Below, one piece after another: positions 12,132 through 25,042 of a DNA stretch of 64,000 nt. The DNA is taken from contig MNCI01028834.1 of the NCBI GenBank assembly GCA_015680685.1, positions 249,555 through 313,554 on the forward strand. The letters run 5' to 3'. Positions within the stretch are counted from its first letter, which is position 1. Each line of letters opens with the position of its first letter. A model generated the notes under the pieces. That model searched no databases. It worked only from the letters and a program-made list of their open reading frames with translations, and was not told the DNA's origin. Source of the DNA: Gnetum montanum (Eukaryota; Streptophyta; Gnetopsida; Gnetales; Gnetaceae). The position numbers and the translations under genes are program-made.

Positions 12132-12846
12132 TTAAAGCACCACAAATATTTGCATGTTATAGCAAATTTTCATCATGTAGCTTTCACCCCATGAAACTTG
12201 AGAAAAAACTTCATTGTAAATGTAAAGATTGTAATCCATGAATGGTAATCGCACATATCCCATATTTTTGGGAATGAACAATGCCTCATGAGTGGTCAAA
12301 GCCTCATTCCCCAAGTGTAAAAAGTCACCTAGTGTCTATATTTGGTTTTGGAAGTGGGAAGTTAAAATTACCTTTCAAAATGCCAAAATGGAAATTTGAT
12401 GGGTTTTATGGGTGGTATACACTTTTCTACATTTGAAACACTTGTGGGGGGGTGTGGGCACGGTAAATATTACCTACTCCTAGTGTGGAGGAGTAGGGTA
12501 GTGGGGAGGGGATCCCCTCAACTTAGGAATGTTTCCCCTAGTGTGAAAACTACATGTCCCTAACATTGAATTCACAAAATCCAAATTTTATCATTTTGTG
12601 CACTCCAACATTGACCAACCACTCTAGCAAGGATGGCAGAAGGCTTAATGTGGAAGATCTATCTTCAGCGTAGAAGGTGTGCCCTATTACTATTTATAGT
12701 AAATGGAATGGCCATGGGGGAAAACACTTTCCATATATAGTAACCCTCCAAATTTGGGCACCCATCTTACCTATAAGAGATAGAAATTTGCAGCAATTTG
12801 GTAGCCAATTAAAGCCATTTTGCAGCATCATTCATGGCCTAAGACC

Positions 12847-12854
12847 TATAAAAG
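12847..12854 (+). promoter_or_regulatory. LTR TATA box, element C
   Basis: CCTATAAAAGCTA in the 5' LTR is conserved as ACTATAAAAACTA in the 3' LTR near 54.1 kb. Confidence 0.65.
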
Positions 12855-13334
12855 CTATCCTTAAACACCATTTACAGGTTTAGCTATTTTTGTAAAATTT
12901 AGCAATATTTCTCAAGAAATTAGTTCATAGATCTATAGTTGAACATTTTCAAGCACTCAAGAGCTATTGCACATTTCCACACCTATATTCTCTTGAACCT
13001 AGTGTGAAAACCTTGTGACCTTATGCCTTTGTAACTCCCTTTAGGATTTGTGAATCTTCAAGCTCCATGCTACACTCCTAGGATTTTCAACTTTCAACAT
13101 AGAGCACTTAGCTTGGATTATTCACAGTTCTCAACCTCCACCATAGCCAACATTACAAATTTGGAGTAGCAACACCCAAGGTTCAATAGCATTAGGAGTG
13201 ATAGGACATCCAACTCATTGAGTTGACTACATTGACTTCAATGAACCTTAAACACCTATCTAAGTGAATTGCCCCTACTACCCACTTAGGCACCATTTGT
13301 ACAAATTTCTTTAACTTATTCTTTATTCTTTCTC

Positions 13335-13340
13335 AATAAA
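13335..13340 (+). terminator. Polyadenylation signal in the LTR of element C
   Basis: AATAAA about 490 bp after the TATA box is conserved at the same place in the 3' LTR (TTAATAAAATTTTAAG, near 54.6 kb), as expected for the end of R. Confidence 0.6.
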
Positions 13341-13596
13341 GTTTTAAGTTCTAGGTTTTGTGTGCAAAATATATTTGTTTATTTTCTATGTGTTATTTAT
13401 ATCTATTAATAATTTTAGCATTCTCTTTTTATTACACTATTTTTCCTTTCATAAGTCCTTGGTTAATTTGCAAAATCAGCCAAGGTGCCCCAAATCCCAT
13501 TTTTACCAAAGGCCTTAGGGATTTAGGGTTTAGGACTACTGCATTGGATCCATTGGTCTTTCCAACGATCAATTTTTCCAATCACAATAGTATTCT

Positions 13597-13612
13597 TGGC
13601 ACTAGAAGAAGC
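13597..13612 (+). other. Primer binding site of element C, tRNA-Asn type
   Basis: TGGCACTAGAAGAAG matches the complement of the 3' end of plant nuclear tRNA-Asn (TGGCGCTAGAAGGAGG) apart from G-to-A changes. It lies 10 bp after the LTR end. Element B has the same type. Confidence 0.75.
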
Positions 13613-13739
13613 TTCTCCACCTAATTTTGACATCTAATCTTATGACCATCATTGCCAATGTTTTCTATCATACTAGAATTTGTAATTTTTTTCTTCAAAA
13701 CCTTTGAAATTTTTGATCAAACAACATTGTAATCCATCC

Positions 13740-14445
13740 CCCTTATAATCTAAGCCTAGGATGGAAGTTGTAGGTGTTTGGGTTTTCAATATTTCCATAG
13801 TAGTTTCTATGAATTTCAAAGCCAACATTTGCATTCCACCAAAACCTACCAAAAATCAATGCTACCCCTTCCTCCTTGTGACTAAAACTATAGTGTGGAA
13901 GTTGTAGGTAGTTGGGTGGTGGCTTTTCACATCACTTTCTATGAATTTTTCAAGCCCAAAGCCAGTGTTGATATATTTTTCCCCCATTTTTTATTTTTTT
14001 TTCTACTAATATTTTTTTAGTTTCCAAAGTGGATGGTGCAATCCTTCTTGAAATCATCAAACTTCTAAAATTTAGCTTTCCCCCATCTTTCCAAGCTAAA
14101 AAAATTGGTAGCCTACTAAAACCAATTTTAGTGGAAAAACACTAACTTTGCACTTTGGTTTTTAGCCTTTCTTCCATTAACATTGGATTAGAAGGTGTGA
14201 GATTTCCATCATCTCACTCCCCTTCTTTCCTCCCTTACCATAAATAGCATAGAGGTAGTTATTGCGCTAACATTGGTGAAGCTTGTTACCAATTTTTCAC
14301 TTTGGTTTTAGGCCTTTTCCTTTCAATTAATGTTGGATTAGAAGGTGTGAGATTCCCATCATCTCATCCCTCCTTTCCTTCCTTGCCATATCTAGCATAG
14401 AGGCAATTAGGAAGCTAGTCTGGGTGAGGCTTAACACCAACTTTC
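13740..14445 (+). repeat. Two tandem duplications in the leader of element C
   Basis: Between primer site and gag (13.6-15.0 kb) there is no gene. Two imperfect tandem pairs are visible. One of about 155 bp, at 13740-13985, repeats GGAAGTTGTAGGT and TTTCTATGAATTT. One of about 150 bp, at 14148-14445, repeats GGATTAGAAGGTGTGAGAT. The rest of the leader shows nothing recognisable. Confidence 0.7.
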
Positions 14446-15027
14446 CTAGCTCTCCATTTTTGGTAAAGGGATAAACCCCCCTTATCCCCACTTGCTAATT
14501 ATAGTAAGTACTTTATTTTTGGTAGTTTTTATTTCCTTTTAAAATTTTTCAAATTCTATTCACTAAAATTTACTTTTATTTTATCATTTATAGCCTATTT
14601 TAATCCATTCTCAATACTATATCCATGTTGTTCCAACCATCCATCCAATTGTCCTTTATTCTCACTAGTGAAGATCCTAGACAACAAGCCATAAGGGTAT
14701 ATGTTCCTAAAGACCTTGACATAATTGAGTGTAGATAATCTTTGAGCATCAAAGGGGAAAGTCTTGACTTTACATTCATAAATGAAGACTATTATCACTA
14801 CATTTGTGCCAAAATGTAGGCTGAACTCATGATTCCATGTCTAAAAGCATAGGGAAAAAGGGATTTTGAGCTCATACATTGAGATGGGCAAGAGTATGTC
14901 CCTTCCCATATGATCAATACCTCTAATAGATATCTATGCCAACATCCTCACTTAGTTTATCATAATGGAGGAGAAAGATAATAGGCATATCTCAGAAGAA
15001 TAATAAGAGAAGGAAGATGAATTTAAG

Positions 15028-18000
15028 ATGGAATTTGAGCCCAAAAAAATCCTAGGAGGATTATTCCAACAAATGTCCCCCAAGGTCACAACACCTTTCT
15101 CTAACACTTTTGTTTTGTTCATGGGCATTATGCCGCCATCTTCTACTCCCTCCTACCCTATCATGGCTAGTTCCATACTAGTCATAGCCACGTATCAAAA
15201 TCAATCAACATCATAGCCAATAACCTATAACACATATGTGTCATTCACTACATAGCCTTGATCTATACAATCATTAATGGTGGTTTTCACCATCACAAAT
15301 CCATTAATTACCCATGTAGGATCCATCATGGAAACCCTAGAGACTCAGGGGATCACACACTTTCTTTATCCCATTTGTACCTTAGGTACCAACACAAACA
15401 TCCTTTTCCTTGTTTGGCCCATAAGCTACAACAGTGATGTAATCACTTCCTTTTGTTTTGCAACCAATAGCAAGGCCACAAGACTTACAATAAACACCAT
15501 AGCACTATGTGAAAATCCCACAACTAATAGGGCCACCATAGGACCTAGATCAAGCCTTGTAGATGATCTAGGACCTAATGAAGGAGTTGAAGGGGCTTAA
15601 AGCCTAGATCAAGATTATGAACTTCTACTAGGATGATCTCATCAGTTTTGTGACCGCATACATAACACTTCCTCCTAGTGTCTCTATTCTCCAATTTAGC
15701 AAATACAATAGAGAAGGTGATTCCAATGCTCATCTCATTACCTTTTGATCTAAATGCTTACTCTTACAACCATGGCATCATATTATCATGAGGAGTTTCC
15801 ATATTCCTTGACTAAGAAAGCACTTGATTGGTATAACACATTACCTTAGGAATCCATAACCTTTTGGAGGACTTGATTGCCCAATTTGTCAACTTAAGTA
15901 TAATTTAAAGCCTAATAAAATGCTTAACCAACTCATGAAGGTCAAGCAAGGACCCCTAGAACCCATGCAAAAGTTCATCTAGTGGTGAAATGAACTATTA
16001 AATGAAATAATAGAGCCTATAATTGAATCCCACCTCTTAGACATATTTAATGGAGTGGTTAATGACTTCATCAATTCCAAGTTCTACTAACTTGACCTAC
16101 GATCTCTCAGCTAGGCATTTTCTTAAACTAAAAATATAGATGCTATGGAAGATAATCATGCTCCAACCTACATAGCATATAAAAATCAACGTACATGGAG
16201 AGACAAAGAGAAAAATAAACAAAAAAATTCAACTATAGCAACTATGACCAAAGAAACAAAGATAAAAAACTAGGGGCTAAGGGCCAACCCACCCAAGGCC
16301 TCCACTAATGACTACAATAACCAACCATCAACCTTTGGGGCTACTACATTGACAACAACCATACCCAATTTCGAAAGGAAGGACAAGTCTAAGTACACTA
16401 TCTTACCTCTAATGCCATTCAAGCTATTAGACTAAGTTTTGAAAAGTGGACATATTTAATAAAAATAGATGTTTAAAGCTTTCCAAGAAAAGCATGATAG
16501 GCTTTGTGGAATATCCAAAGACCCTACTAGAGCAACAATAGATGACACACAACTACCTAAGTACTTCAATTTAGACCATTTCTACCATTATCACTAGTTA
16601 CCTAGTCATGACATAGACTTCTACCTTGCATTGAAGGATGACTTGTAAAGGATGATAAATAAGAGGAAGTTTGTATTAGATGCTTCAAATCTAATCTAGC
16701 CACAAAATTAGTTGATACAAGTCTATAAGGAGCTATTGATTGCTAATGACAACCCTTACATTATTTTAGGATTCAACATTGATGATGATTCAAAACCCCC
16801 AGATGAACCATTCATGGTTCAAGTACCCCCTTGTGATGAAAGGGCTTCTTCAGCTTCCACCATTTTAAGATCCCCTTTCATCATAAGAGTACTGTCATAA
16901 ATGCCTTCAAGGTATCCTTTTGTTATCAGGGTGCCTCAATCTAACACAACCCATACAATTGTATCTCAAACAATTATATAAGAACCTATTGTAATGGCTA
17001 ATAGTATTGCCTCTTCCTCACAACCAATGATCAACAACCAAGAAACTTCAACCAAGAAAAGGAAGAAGGATAAGCAAAAGCCCATGACTAGAAGAATGAG
17101 GAAAATTCCTAAGAAGCACAACCTAGGATTGAAGTGCAAATTTTGAGGTGCATGAAGGAAGTGAAGCAAAACTAAGGTGACAAGCCCATGACCAATGATA
17201 AAAACTTTCTTAGTGATATGGATCAAGTTAGGAAATCCCTCAAGTGGAAGAATGTACCTCTAAACATATATGACTTGATCATGACTTCTATCACACATCA
17301 TGACACTCTAGTCAAAATGTTGACTTCCATCCCCATTAGTGAGAACATCCTTGCTAATGAGGAATCCATCCATGTAGTGATGACTCCTTCCTCACTAAGG
17401 GACAAGAAGTCAACACCCATAGTATTTCATGATAGCAAAATCAAGGTTAATTCCCAAAATGGAGAAGTAACTAGGGCTCCTTTATTCATAACCATATATG
17501 TAGGATGGTTTCAAGTGCATCGGGTGCATGTTAATGATGGAGTTGCAATCAATGTCATCCCATGCACCATTATTGAATGCTTGGGCATAACTGATCAATG
17601 TAACCTACATCAATAGCTATCCTCATGTCTTTCAATAGATCAAGGCAACGTCCTTAAACTTTGTGGCAAGAAGACAATCCCCCACAACCACCAATTTCTT
17701 GATGATGAAGAAGACACAAGGGTTCTACCTTATCCTAGGAAGACCATGATTAGCTTAGGTATGAGTTGTATCTTCATCCATTAATTAAGAAATTAACCTT
17801 CCTTATGAGGGAGTTGAAATCATCATTCATGGTGATAACACAGTTCCCCTCACTATCAAAAATGTGAACATAGAATAGGGGTTTGATTTGGAGCTTCAAG
17901 AAGAAGCTCCCAACCATGAAATTCAACAACCCAAGAAAGCCAACAATGATAATAATAAGTAATGAGATGCATTATGGGATGAAATCCCTTTTAAAATCAT

Positions 18001-18126
18001 CAGCGAAGGATATGGTGAATATAATCTCATGTAGAGTAGATCCTACTCATTCCCTAATCTTGAAAAGATTAGGAAGAATATGTACAAGTGAAGTCCACCT
18101 TAACATTAATCATCCTATGCCCTTAT
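15028..18126 (+). pseudogene. gag-pro: gag-protease of element C
   Basis: A gag-like region runs to about 16.9 kb in broken frames. The segment near 16.0 kb (DIFNGVVNDFINS) matches gag of B (FKGVVNDFIKS), and a Tat-type zinc-knuckle region near 16.6 kb (PSHDIDFYLALKDDL) has lost its cysteines. Protease lies at about 17.46-17.8 kb. Its active-site triplet is NDG (VHVNDGVAINVIP) where B has DDG, so the catalytic Asp is replaced by Asn. The later ILGRP motif is present. An acidic tail of about 100 codons follows, ending near 18.13 kb just before the hairpin array. The products would form the particle and process the polyprotein. Confidence 0.8.
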
Positions 18127-18334
18127 AACCAAATGCACCAATAGGCAATGTAGCCTAATTTGCTATACCTTTTTATATAATTTATTTTACTCTTTATGCA
18201 TGTAGCCTAAGTTTCTACTTTCATTCATATTTTTACTTATTACAATTTCTTTCTTTACTTTTACTCATGTTATAAATATCAAAGAGGCCTAAAAACATAA
18301 AATCACAAAAAAAAATATAGGTTTTTCTTTGGCA

Positions 18335-18530
18335 ATGGCCTGCTATGACCTTAAATTGGCAATATGGCTTGCTATGGCCTTAAATTGGCAATACGACTTG
18401 TCATGGCCTTAAACTAGAAAAGATAATCACACAACATGATACTCTATGGCCTTAAATTGGCATCAAGGCTTTCTATGGCCTTAAACTAGCAATGCAATAT
18501 AACTTGTGGCTGTGATGGCCTAAAACTAGT
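18335..18530 (+). repeat. Hairpin-repeat array after protease, element C
   Basis: Five to seven units such as GGCTTGCTATGGCC followed by TTAAATTGGC. Stems are GGCC or GGCT with GGCC, that is, a different base composition from A and B but still pairable. The array separates gag-protease from the opposite-strand gene that converges on it. Confidence 0.8.
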
Positions 18531-18861
18531 GAACATCTTTTTATTACTATTATACTTCTTTTTGTTTAGCCTATTATTGTGCTGATTAGGCATCTAATTT
18601 TATAGTCAAAAAATGTCAACCTAGCCATTCAAAACATTCACAAAATTTATAATGTTTACTACAATAATATGTATAGCCAAAAAGAAAACCAAAATTTTAA
18701 ATTTGAATTTAAAGTATCCATAACATAGATAGCCATAGCCACACTATGTGGCACAAATGTTAAAAAATAATAATAACCATCTATAACATAGTCTTGGCTA
18801 ATAGTAGTTATCAATATGAAAATAAAAACAAATAGCCAAAAAATTAAGTTGATGGAGGTTG

Positions 18862-21823
18862 CTAAGGGGTGTCTGGAGGAGGAAGTGGTGGGTCATTTCC
18901 ACCCTCATTGGTGAGCCCACCAATGTCTCTTAATGCTTGAAATACAACACATAGCTAGTTAGTGAGCAATAGCCAAAATCATAACTTAAAAGAAAAACTA
19001 AAAATAGGAAACATGTAATATATCACACCTGTGGGAATTCTAGCTCCATAAATTTTGGGGATAGATGTGAAAGGCCTTCCTTTGAATGATGGAGAATCTA
19101 GTCCTTTGTCATGTTGACCTAGTCAACATCTTCAAGATCAACACTACAAAGATGCCGATCCTATCTACCAAAACCCAAGTAGGTAGCTCCTAGGCTATAG
19201 TAGTCATAGAGGTTTTACCTACAATAGTGGTAATCCAAGTAGTAGGAAATTGCTCGACTATGAGAGTAATTTCAAAAAGTTGATAAGCACTCTCTTCTCG
19301 GATCCCTTGGATGAACAACTCTTTCTTGCACCATTCAACCAACTTCTCCTTGAGCCACTTAAGGTAGGCCCCATGATCTACCTTATACTATTACTTGTTC
19401 ACCTTTTGTTTCTTAATCCACTCTAGGATCGAAGCATAGTGATATTTATAGTCCTTAATCTTTTGGGAGATAAAGTCCATCTACATATGTTGTTCTACCA
19501 TCTCTCATAAGGCCACTACTTTGTCTTGGATGACATGCCAGTAGTGGAACCATGTGATCTTCTTAGTTTGCAACTCTCCTAAATTAATTGCTTGGGCCTC
19601 CATAAAAGCCTTACAGTCTTGGAGATCTCCAATAGTTTTCTCTTGCCATTTTTTCTTCTCCCTTAAGGTCACAACTTTCTCCCATAGTGATTCATTGGAC
19701 CTCTCTAGCTTTCAGGAAGTTTTTGCACACAACATTGCTAGATTAGTAGCAATCTCATACCATTTCAAGGATACAATAGATACATCGGAGGGAAGCCCAG
19801 GCAAGGAATCAATCTGTATGTATCTATTGGGATCCCACTCGACAAAAGGCAGTACATAAAGCATGAAATATAACCATAAACATAATGTAAAACCTAAAAT
19901 AGCCATAACCAAAGAATAACCTATAACATAGACAAACAACAAAGGCATCTAAAACAATATTGGGGGAAACCTATTACAACTGATCGATGATGTTGTTAGC
20001 CATACCATGAATGAAATCCTCCTTGTTTGTAGTCTCTACCCATGGTTTCACATGAAACTTAGGGATAGGAGCTTGCATTTGTGGCTTAGGAAATACTATA
20101 AGCATAACAATTATCAAATGGTTAAGATGAAAGCTAAAACTAAACCATAAGATAGAACAAAAACATTAAGGCATAGGGCATACTTGGCTCTTCCTCCTCT
20201 TCCTCCTCTTGGATGATGATGGGAAATGCACCTAGCATCACCTCACCAAAAAAAGCATTTAGATCATTTATATCTACATTGGCAAACCCTATAGCCTCAA
20301 GTTTTTTTAGGAGTGCCTATTTCGCATGCCTTTGTTCTACCTCCATGGTAGCTTGTGCTACCATAGCCTAACATTTGTCTACAACCATAGCACATAAATA
20401 ACTAGTTAAAAAATGAAACCATAAAGTAGAAATAAACTTTAAAACATAAAATAGCCAAACTTAAACAAAGAATACCTATGACTACCTACTATGATGGCCT
20501 AAGCTTAAACTTAAGATTCTAAGGTTGGTCTAATGCTGGTGGTGCTTCCTGCATAGGCCTTTGAAGTTTCTCTCTGGGCATCCTTTTGGCCTTCCTACAT
20601 AGTTTTTTGGCCTCTAGGATGCTTGTTGGAAACATGAGAGGCTTCTCATCATCCATCTTGTCAGGGAACTCACACTGCTTAACATCAAGATTCTTAGTGG
20701 TAATGGATAGTGTATCATCCATTCCATCTAGTGGGTTCTAGGCTTAAAAGGTTGTCTTGGATCTTGAGGAACCCATCATCCATTCCTATATGCCACCAAA
20801 AAATTCAAAAACCTATTCAAATAACCTACAAAAAATGCAATTTACATGTGAATTATTGTAGAGGTGTTTTCATGAAGTCTAAGGATCTCCTCTTAAAACC
20901 CAATAGCCAAAGTAGCTACCCAGCTAAACTTGGTGTCATCCATTAGGACCTTCTTATAATATTTTAGGAAATGCATGAGACCTAAACAAAGAATATGATT
21001 CCTTGGAATCATGGAGCAATCCATGGATTTTCTAGAGTGGCACATGTTGCTACCAAGTCACTCCAAAACATCCTTGTGATGGCCTAATTCCTTCACTCTC
21101 TTAGTGGGGACATTTTCGTTCTTAGCAAGGACATCAAACAAGTTGCAAAAGAGGCCCTCATCAATATCCATGTTAAGCTTCACACCCTAGATGATGCTAC
21201 TAAAATAACTAGCCTTCTCATCGAAGGAATCAATGACATGCAACATCTTTGCAATAGGGATGGAAGGGATGGGTGCCATAAATACATCAAGCAAACCTAC
21301 ACTCTAGATGTTTGCTTAAATGTACCTAGGTGCGTATCCCCTTAGCCACTCCAATGTTAGTATCACCTCACCAAAATTCAAGATGAGGGTATCTTTATGA
21401 TGTGCCCTTGAAAGTGGTATGGTGACATCAACAACCTAGAAAGAAACAACCAAATTTTAGCATCAACATAAGTAATTTTAATAAATAGTAAAAGCAATAG
21501 AACAATTAGAATTTTCATAACCATAAAACATTAGAAGCTATAGCCTTTATTTTTATCTTTCCTCCTCTTATTTGGTGTGGTTTGAATAGAGGTCCTAGCT
21601 ATAATAGTATGATCCATGGAGTTATTGGAATCTTTCCACCAATTATGCATCATCCCATCATCCTTGCACTTCTTGTATACAAGGTTGAACCTTGTAGCAT
21701 AGGCATCGAAGTCCCCTCTTAATTATTGATACACAAAAATTCTAACCTAAGTGCCTTGGTGAATTCATCTAGGGTAGTTTGAGCCACTAACTCCACAATG
21801 ATGAGGATTGGCTTCAAGTAAAC
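18862..21823 (-). pseudogene. Antisense gene of element C, 3' portion (exon 2 homologue to stop)
   Basis: Coded opposite to gag and pol. A CATGCTAG acceptor at 21825-21824 opens an exon with LKPILIIVELV, matching exon 2 of A and B in sequence and phase. The core domain (about 21.44-20.73 kb) matches exon 4 of B: LLDVFMAPIPSIPIAKML against FMDLFLAPNPNVPTVEML, then LFCNLFDVL against LFVDLFSVP, and FLNFLVAYRNGWWV against FVEFLVVHENGVWV. Further on are KPWVETTNKEDFIHGM (near 20.04 kb; B has EPWAETLDKLTFM) and a charged helical region with ASILEWIKKQK at 19.4 kb. The end is PLPPPDTP and a stop. The upstream part and promoter lie beyond element B, near 49.3 kb. Function unknown; a plant-transposon-associated domain is possible. 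Confidence 0.68.
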
Positions 21824-21849
21824 CTAGCATGGAAAAAATAAAATCATTA

Positions 21850-22268
21850 TGACCGATTTCAATTTCTTAAAAAATTTGGAGAAAACATCATATTTGGAAG
21901 TGAAATTAGCCTCTATAAAATGCTCTAAAGTGTATATTTAAACTAGCTTAAGAAATTTCATAAGAAATCATTATTATATCCTTGCATAACCTTGCATTAT
22001 GAGAAATTGGAATTACTTAATAAATTTGGGAAAACAATCCTAGTCAGAGGTGAAATTAGCCTCTATAAAAAGCTCTAAGGTGTTTATTTAAATTAGCTTA
22101 GGAAATTCCATAAGAAAGCATTATTACAACCTTGCATAACCTTACATTATGAAAAATTGGAATTACTTAAGAAATTTGGAAAAAAATGTCCTACTTGGAG
22201 GTGGAATTAGCCTCTATAAAAAGCTCTAAGGTGTCTATCTAAGTTAGCTTAAGAAATTCCACAAATAG
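21850..22268 (-). repeat. About 150-bp tandem repeat, 2.7 copies
   Basis: Three successive units share TTAGCCTCTATAAAA, AGCTCTAA and TTAGCTTAAGAAATT in the same order. They lie just upstream of the exon 2 homologue of the antisense gene, so in its inferred first intron. Confidence 0.85.
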
Positions 22269-23006
22269 CCTTTTACTTCATAGCCCAAAATATTATAGCC
22301 AGAATTTCATAGCCAAAATTAAGCCTTAGTTTAAACCATGTGTAAACATAGAGAAAACATAAAAACCTAGAAAAAGCATATAGTCATAGTAATAATCTTT
22401 TTAAACATATTAAAGCATTTTATTTTATTAAAAAAAATTTAAAACATAAGTTTTACAAGAGAAACTACACATATCAATCACATCCATCCAAAATTTAACC
22501 TTATTTGCATAGTCTAATCAAAAATTTATTAAAAGTTTTTTTGGGATTTGATTTCAGTGATTACACATCAGATGAAATTATAAAATAATAAACCTTATAG
22601 CCATGATGATTGAAAATAGAAATACATAACCATTTTTACATTGAACATAAACAAATTAGGAAAAAATCATAGCGATCACCATGAATCCCCTTTGGTATAA
22701 GGTTGGTAAAAAATTTGCCATAAATTTGTTTGAGCACTAAATGAAGTGATTCTACCACCATCTAAAAGCTTAAATCAATGCATCCATGCTTAAAAAATTC
22801 AAAACCAATTTTTTTTGTGTAAAAAAAATTCACCAACTTGTACAAGAATCTAAAAAGCCACAAACATCCTTTTGACATAGGTTGAGCAAAAAAACTCATA
22901 AAAAATTTGTTTTAAAGCCAATCAGAGTGATTCGACCTCCATTAGAAAGCTAAATCCAAGAACCACCTAGCCATAACCAAGAAATCACTAAAACCCATAC
23001 TGTTGG
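22269..23006. other. Intronic or noncoding part of element C left of the B insertion
   Basis: AT-rich sequence with no readable gene. It ends in GTTGG, the left target-site copy of element B. Confidence 0.55.
23002..23006. repeat. Left target-site copy of element B
   Basis: GTTGG directly before TGTAGC. It agrees at 4 of 5 positions with GTTTG after the far LTR at 44654-44658. Confidence 0.6.
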
Positions 23007-24746
23007 TGTAGCGACCAAAAACTTTGGAGGCTGGAAAACACTGAGAGGTTGTCAGTTGGACAATCTTAACCCCGGATCTGCGCAAGGGCCGTGCTAGATA
23101 AAATGGAAATGGGGTGCCCTGAACTATCTAGTCAATTAGACAGGGACCTAATCGGTGTCTCTAAACCTTTTGCAAACATTTGATTTGAAAGTAATGCTTA
23201 TAATGTAAAATAAAAATTTTTAAATGCCAAAAGGTGAAAAATGATGTAAAATGCAATGACAGGTAAGAAAGCAAAGTAAACTAAAGTTAAGGAAATGCAC
23301 CACTTCAAGATTATGGCTTTACTCTATCAAGGTGGATACAATTAGTTGCGTAACACTGGGAAGCACAAAGATCCCAAGAGTAACTAGGACGTTTAGAGCA
23401 AACCAACAATGCACTTGAACGCAGACTTGAGAATTGACAATGTAAAAAATAATGCTACAAGGCTAGCCTCGTTAGTTTGAAACAAAGGGGAGTTTTGTTT
23501 TGCTAACCGCTTACAGGATTCACTAACTGCTCAAGTTTTCCAACATTTGTTTTGGAACAACACAAATTTTTGCCAACTACTTAAATTTTCTTACAAAATG
23601 CCAACTTGCTAACTTTCCAACCTGCCAACTTGCTAACCTGCTTCAAAATTTGTCAACCCTTTGAGCATTTCTCATTGAGGTATTTATAGGACCAAGGGCA
23701 TGAGAAAGATGAGGCTTAGATGCTACATGTCTTGGACTTGCAAGATGTTGACGTGTCCATGTTGCATGGACATGCAAAGCTGATTGATAGGCTTGCCATG
23801 CTGTAATTACACTGTCAGAACATGAAGATGTATGCCAACGATGCAAACAAGTGAAAGACATTGATGTAGCATAGCAGCTTGCTAGTGTAGCATGTTGGCA
23901 TAGCGTAGCAGCTTGCTACGTTATGCTACGCTATGTAGCGTAGCATAGTGTAGCCAACAATTTGAAGAAGAAACTTGCATTGGAGCCTATGGCATGTGTT
24001 GGAAGCTTTTGAAGCGTTCTAACTACTTTTGTTTGTTTGATATGCTATGCTACGCTGCGTAGCGTAGCATAGCATAGCGACTGGCCTTAACTACAAAAAT
24101 GCTAATAGTCTGCAACCTTTGTTCTTTGCAACCTTTTCTGATCCTGCATTTTGAGATGCCTTTTATCATTTTTGCACAATTGCTACGTTGTGCTACGCTA
24201 TGTAGCATAGCACAACATAGCCTGTTTTTTGCTAATTTTTTCACTTTTTGGTATAAGGAGCCATTGTTGAAGGACTTGGAGCCGAGCGAGACAATTGATT
24301 TTGAAGGCCAAAGGTGCATACTGAGTGCAATTAGTATCACTAAGTAGGCTGGGCCCTTCTTTCTGGCTTTTTCTATGTCGTGCTATGCTACGTAGTGTAG
24401 CATAGCGTAGCACTTCATCCTGCAACTGTCTTTCAAGGCTTGCTACGCTACATAGCGTAGCATAGCGTAGCAAACTTCTTGACTAGAAAACTTGTTGAAC
24501 TATTTTGTGCAACCTGAGCACTATTGACAACTCCACGCATCGCTCCAGAGTAGGCTGTCAGCTAGATGAACTACCTAGGGGGGCAGGTTGGAGGGTTTGT
24601 TGAGCTTGTCAACACTGGGAGTAGAAAACTTACCGAACTGGATAGTCCAAACTCAGAGCATCCATCTCCTGGAGAACTACCATGACGCTGCCTGAATTGT
24701 AACAACTTGGTGAAGCAAGAATGCCTTGGAAATTTAGGGTGTTTCA
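23007..24746 (-). mobile_element. 3' LTR of element B
   Basis: Its + strand form begins TGTAGC and ends GTTTCA. It aligns with 42849-44653 and with the reverse complement of 7471-9329. TATA box (- strand) at 23681-23688. Palindromes made of TAGCGTAGCA lie at about 23.88-23.95, 24.04-24.08, 24.18-24.22, 24.38-24.41 and 24.44-24.47 kb. Confidence 0.9.
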
Positions 24747-24765
24747 TTAGTCCCTCTTTGTCAAC
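24747..24765 (-). other. Polypurine tract of element B
   Basis: On the - strand ACAAAGAGGGACTAA immediately precedes the LTR start TGAAAC, the same arrangement as in A and C. Confidence 0.75.
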
Positions 24766-25042
24766 GTCTAGAGGATGGACCTGAGAGACATTAACAAAGA
24801 ATATGAAACACCACAAAAGACAAAGTGCTAACATCACTTTTTGGTGATTGTCAAAATGTCACTTAGTTGTGCTTGAGAGTGTTGCATTGGTTATGTGGGA
24901 AAAGGGAAGGGTTAAGTAGGGATGAGGGAGGTTCAGGAAAATGGTAAAGATGAGATTTAGCAAGGTCTCTCATCAAAGTGCTTATGAGGGAGTTGTTTTC
25001 ATGGTCATCTTTTCTTTTACTGACCTTTAACCTCTCATCAGG

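Larger units (their letters stand above)
12132..13586 (+). mobile_element. 5' LTR of element C
   Basis: Starts at a decayed TTAAAGCACCACAAA, where the 3' copy has TGAAACACCACAAA, and ends ...CCAATCACA 10 bp before the primer site. It aligns with 53343-54728. TATA box at 12847-12854 and AATAAA at 13335-13340 give a U3-R-U5 order for + strand transcription. The 5-bp target duplication cannot be checked because the other end is lost. Confidence 0.82.

Noticed and set aside
13597-13612. Possible tRNA gene from the tRNA-Asn match
   Set aside because: Only the 3'-end complement is present, with no cloverleaf around it; it is a primer binding site.
24050-24473. Frames of 82-96 codons on both strands with repeated RYAMLRYA-like peptides
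   Set aside because: They are translations of the palindromic TAGCGTAGCA repeats in the LTR.
24804-24819. TGAAACACCACAAAAG, identical to the LTR start of element C
   Set aside because: Only 16 bp match and the following sequence does not resemble the C LTR, so it is not taken as another insertion.
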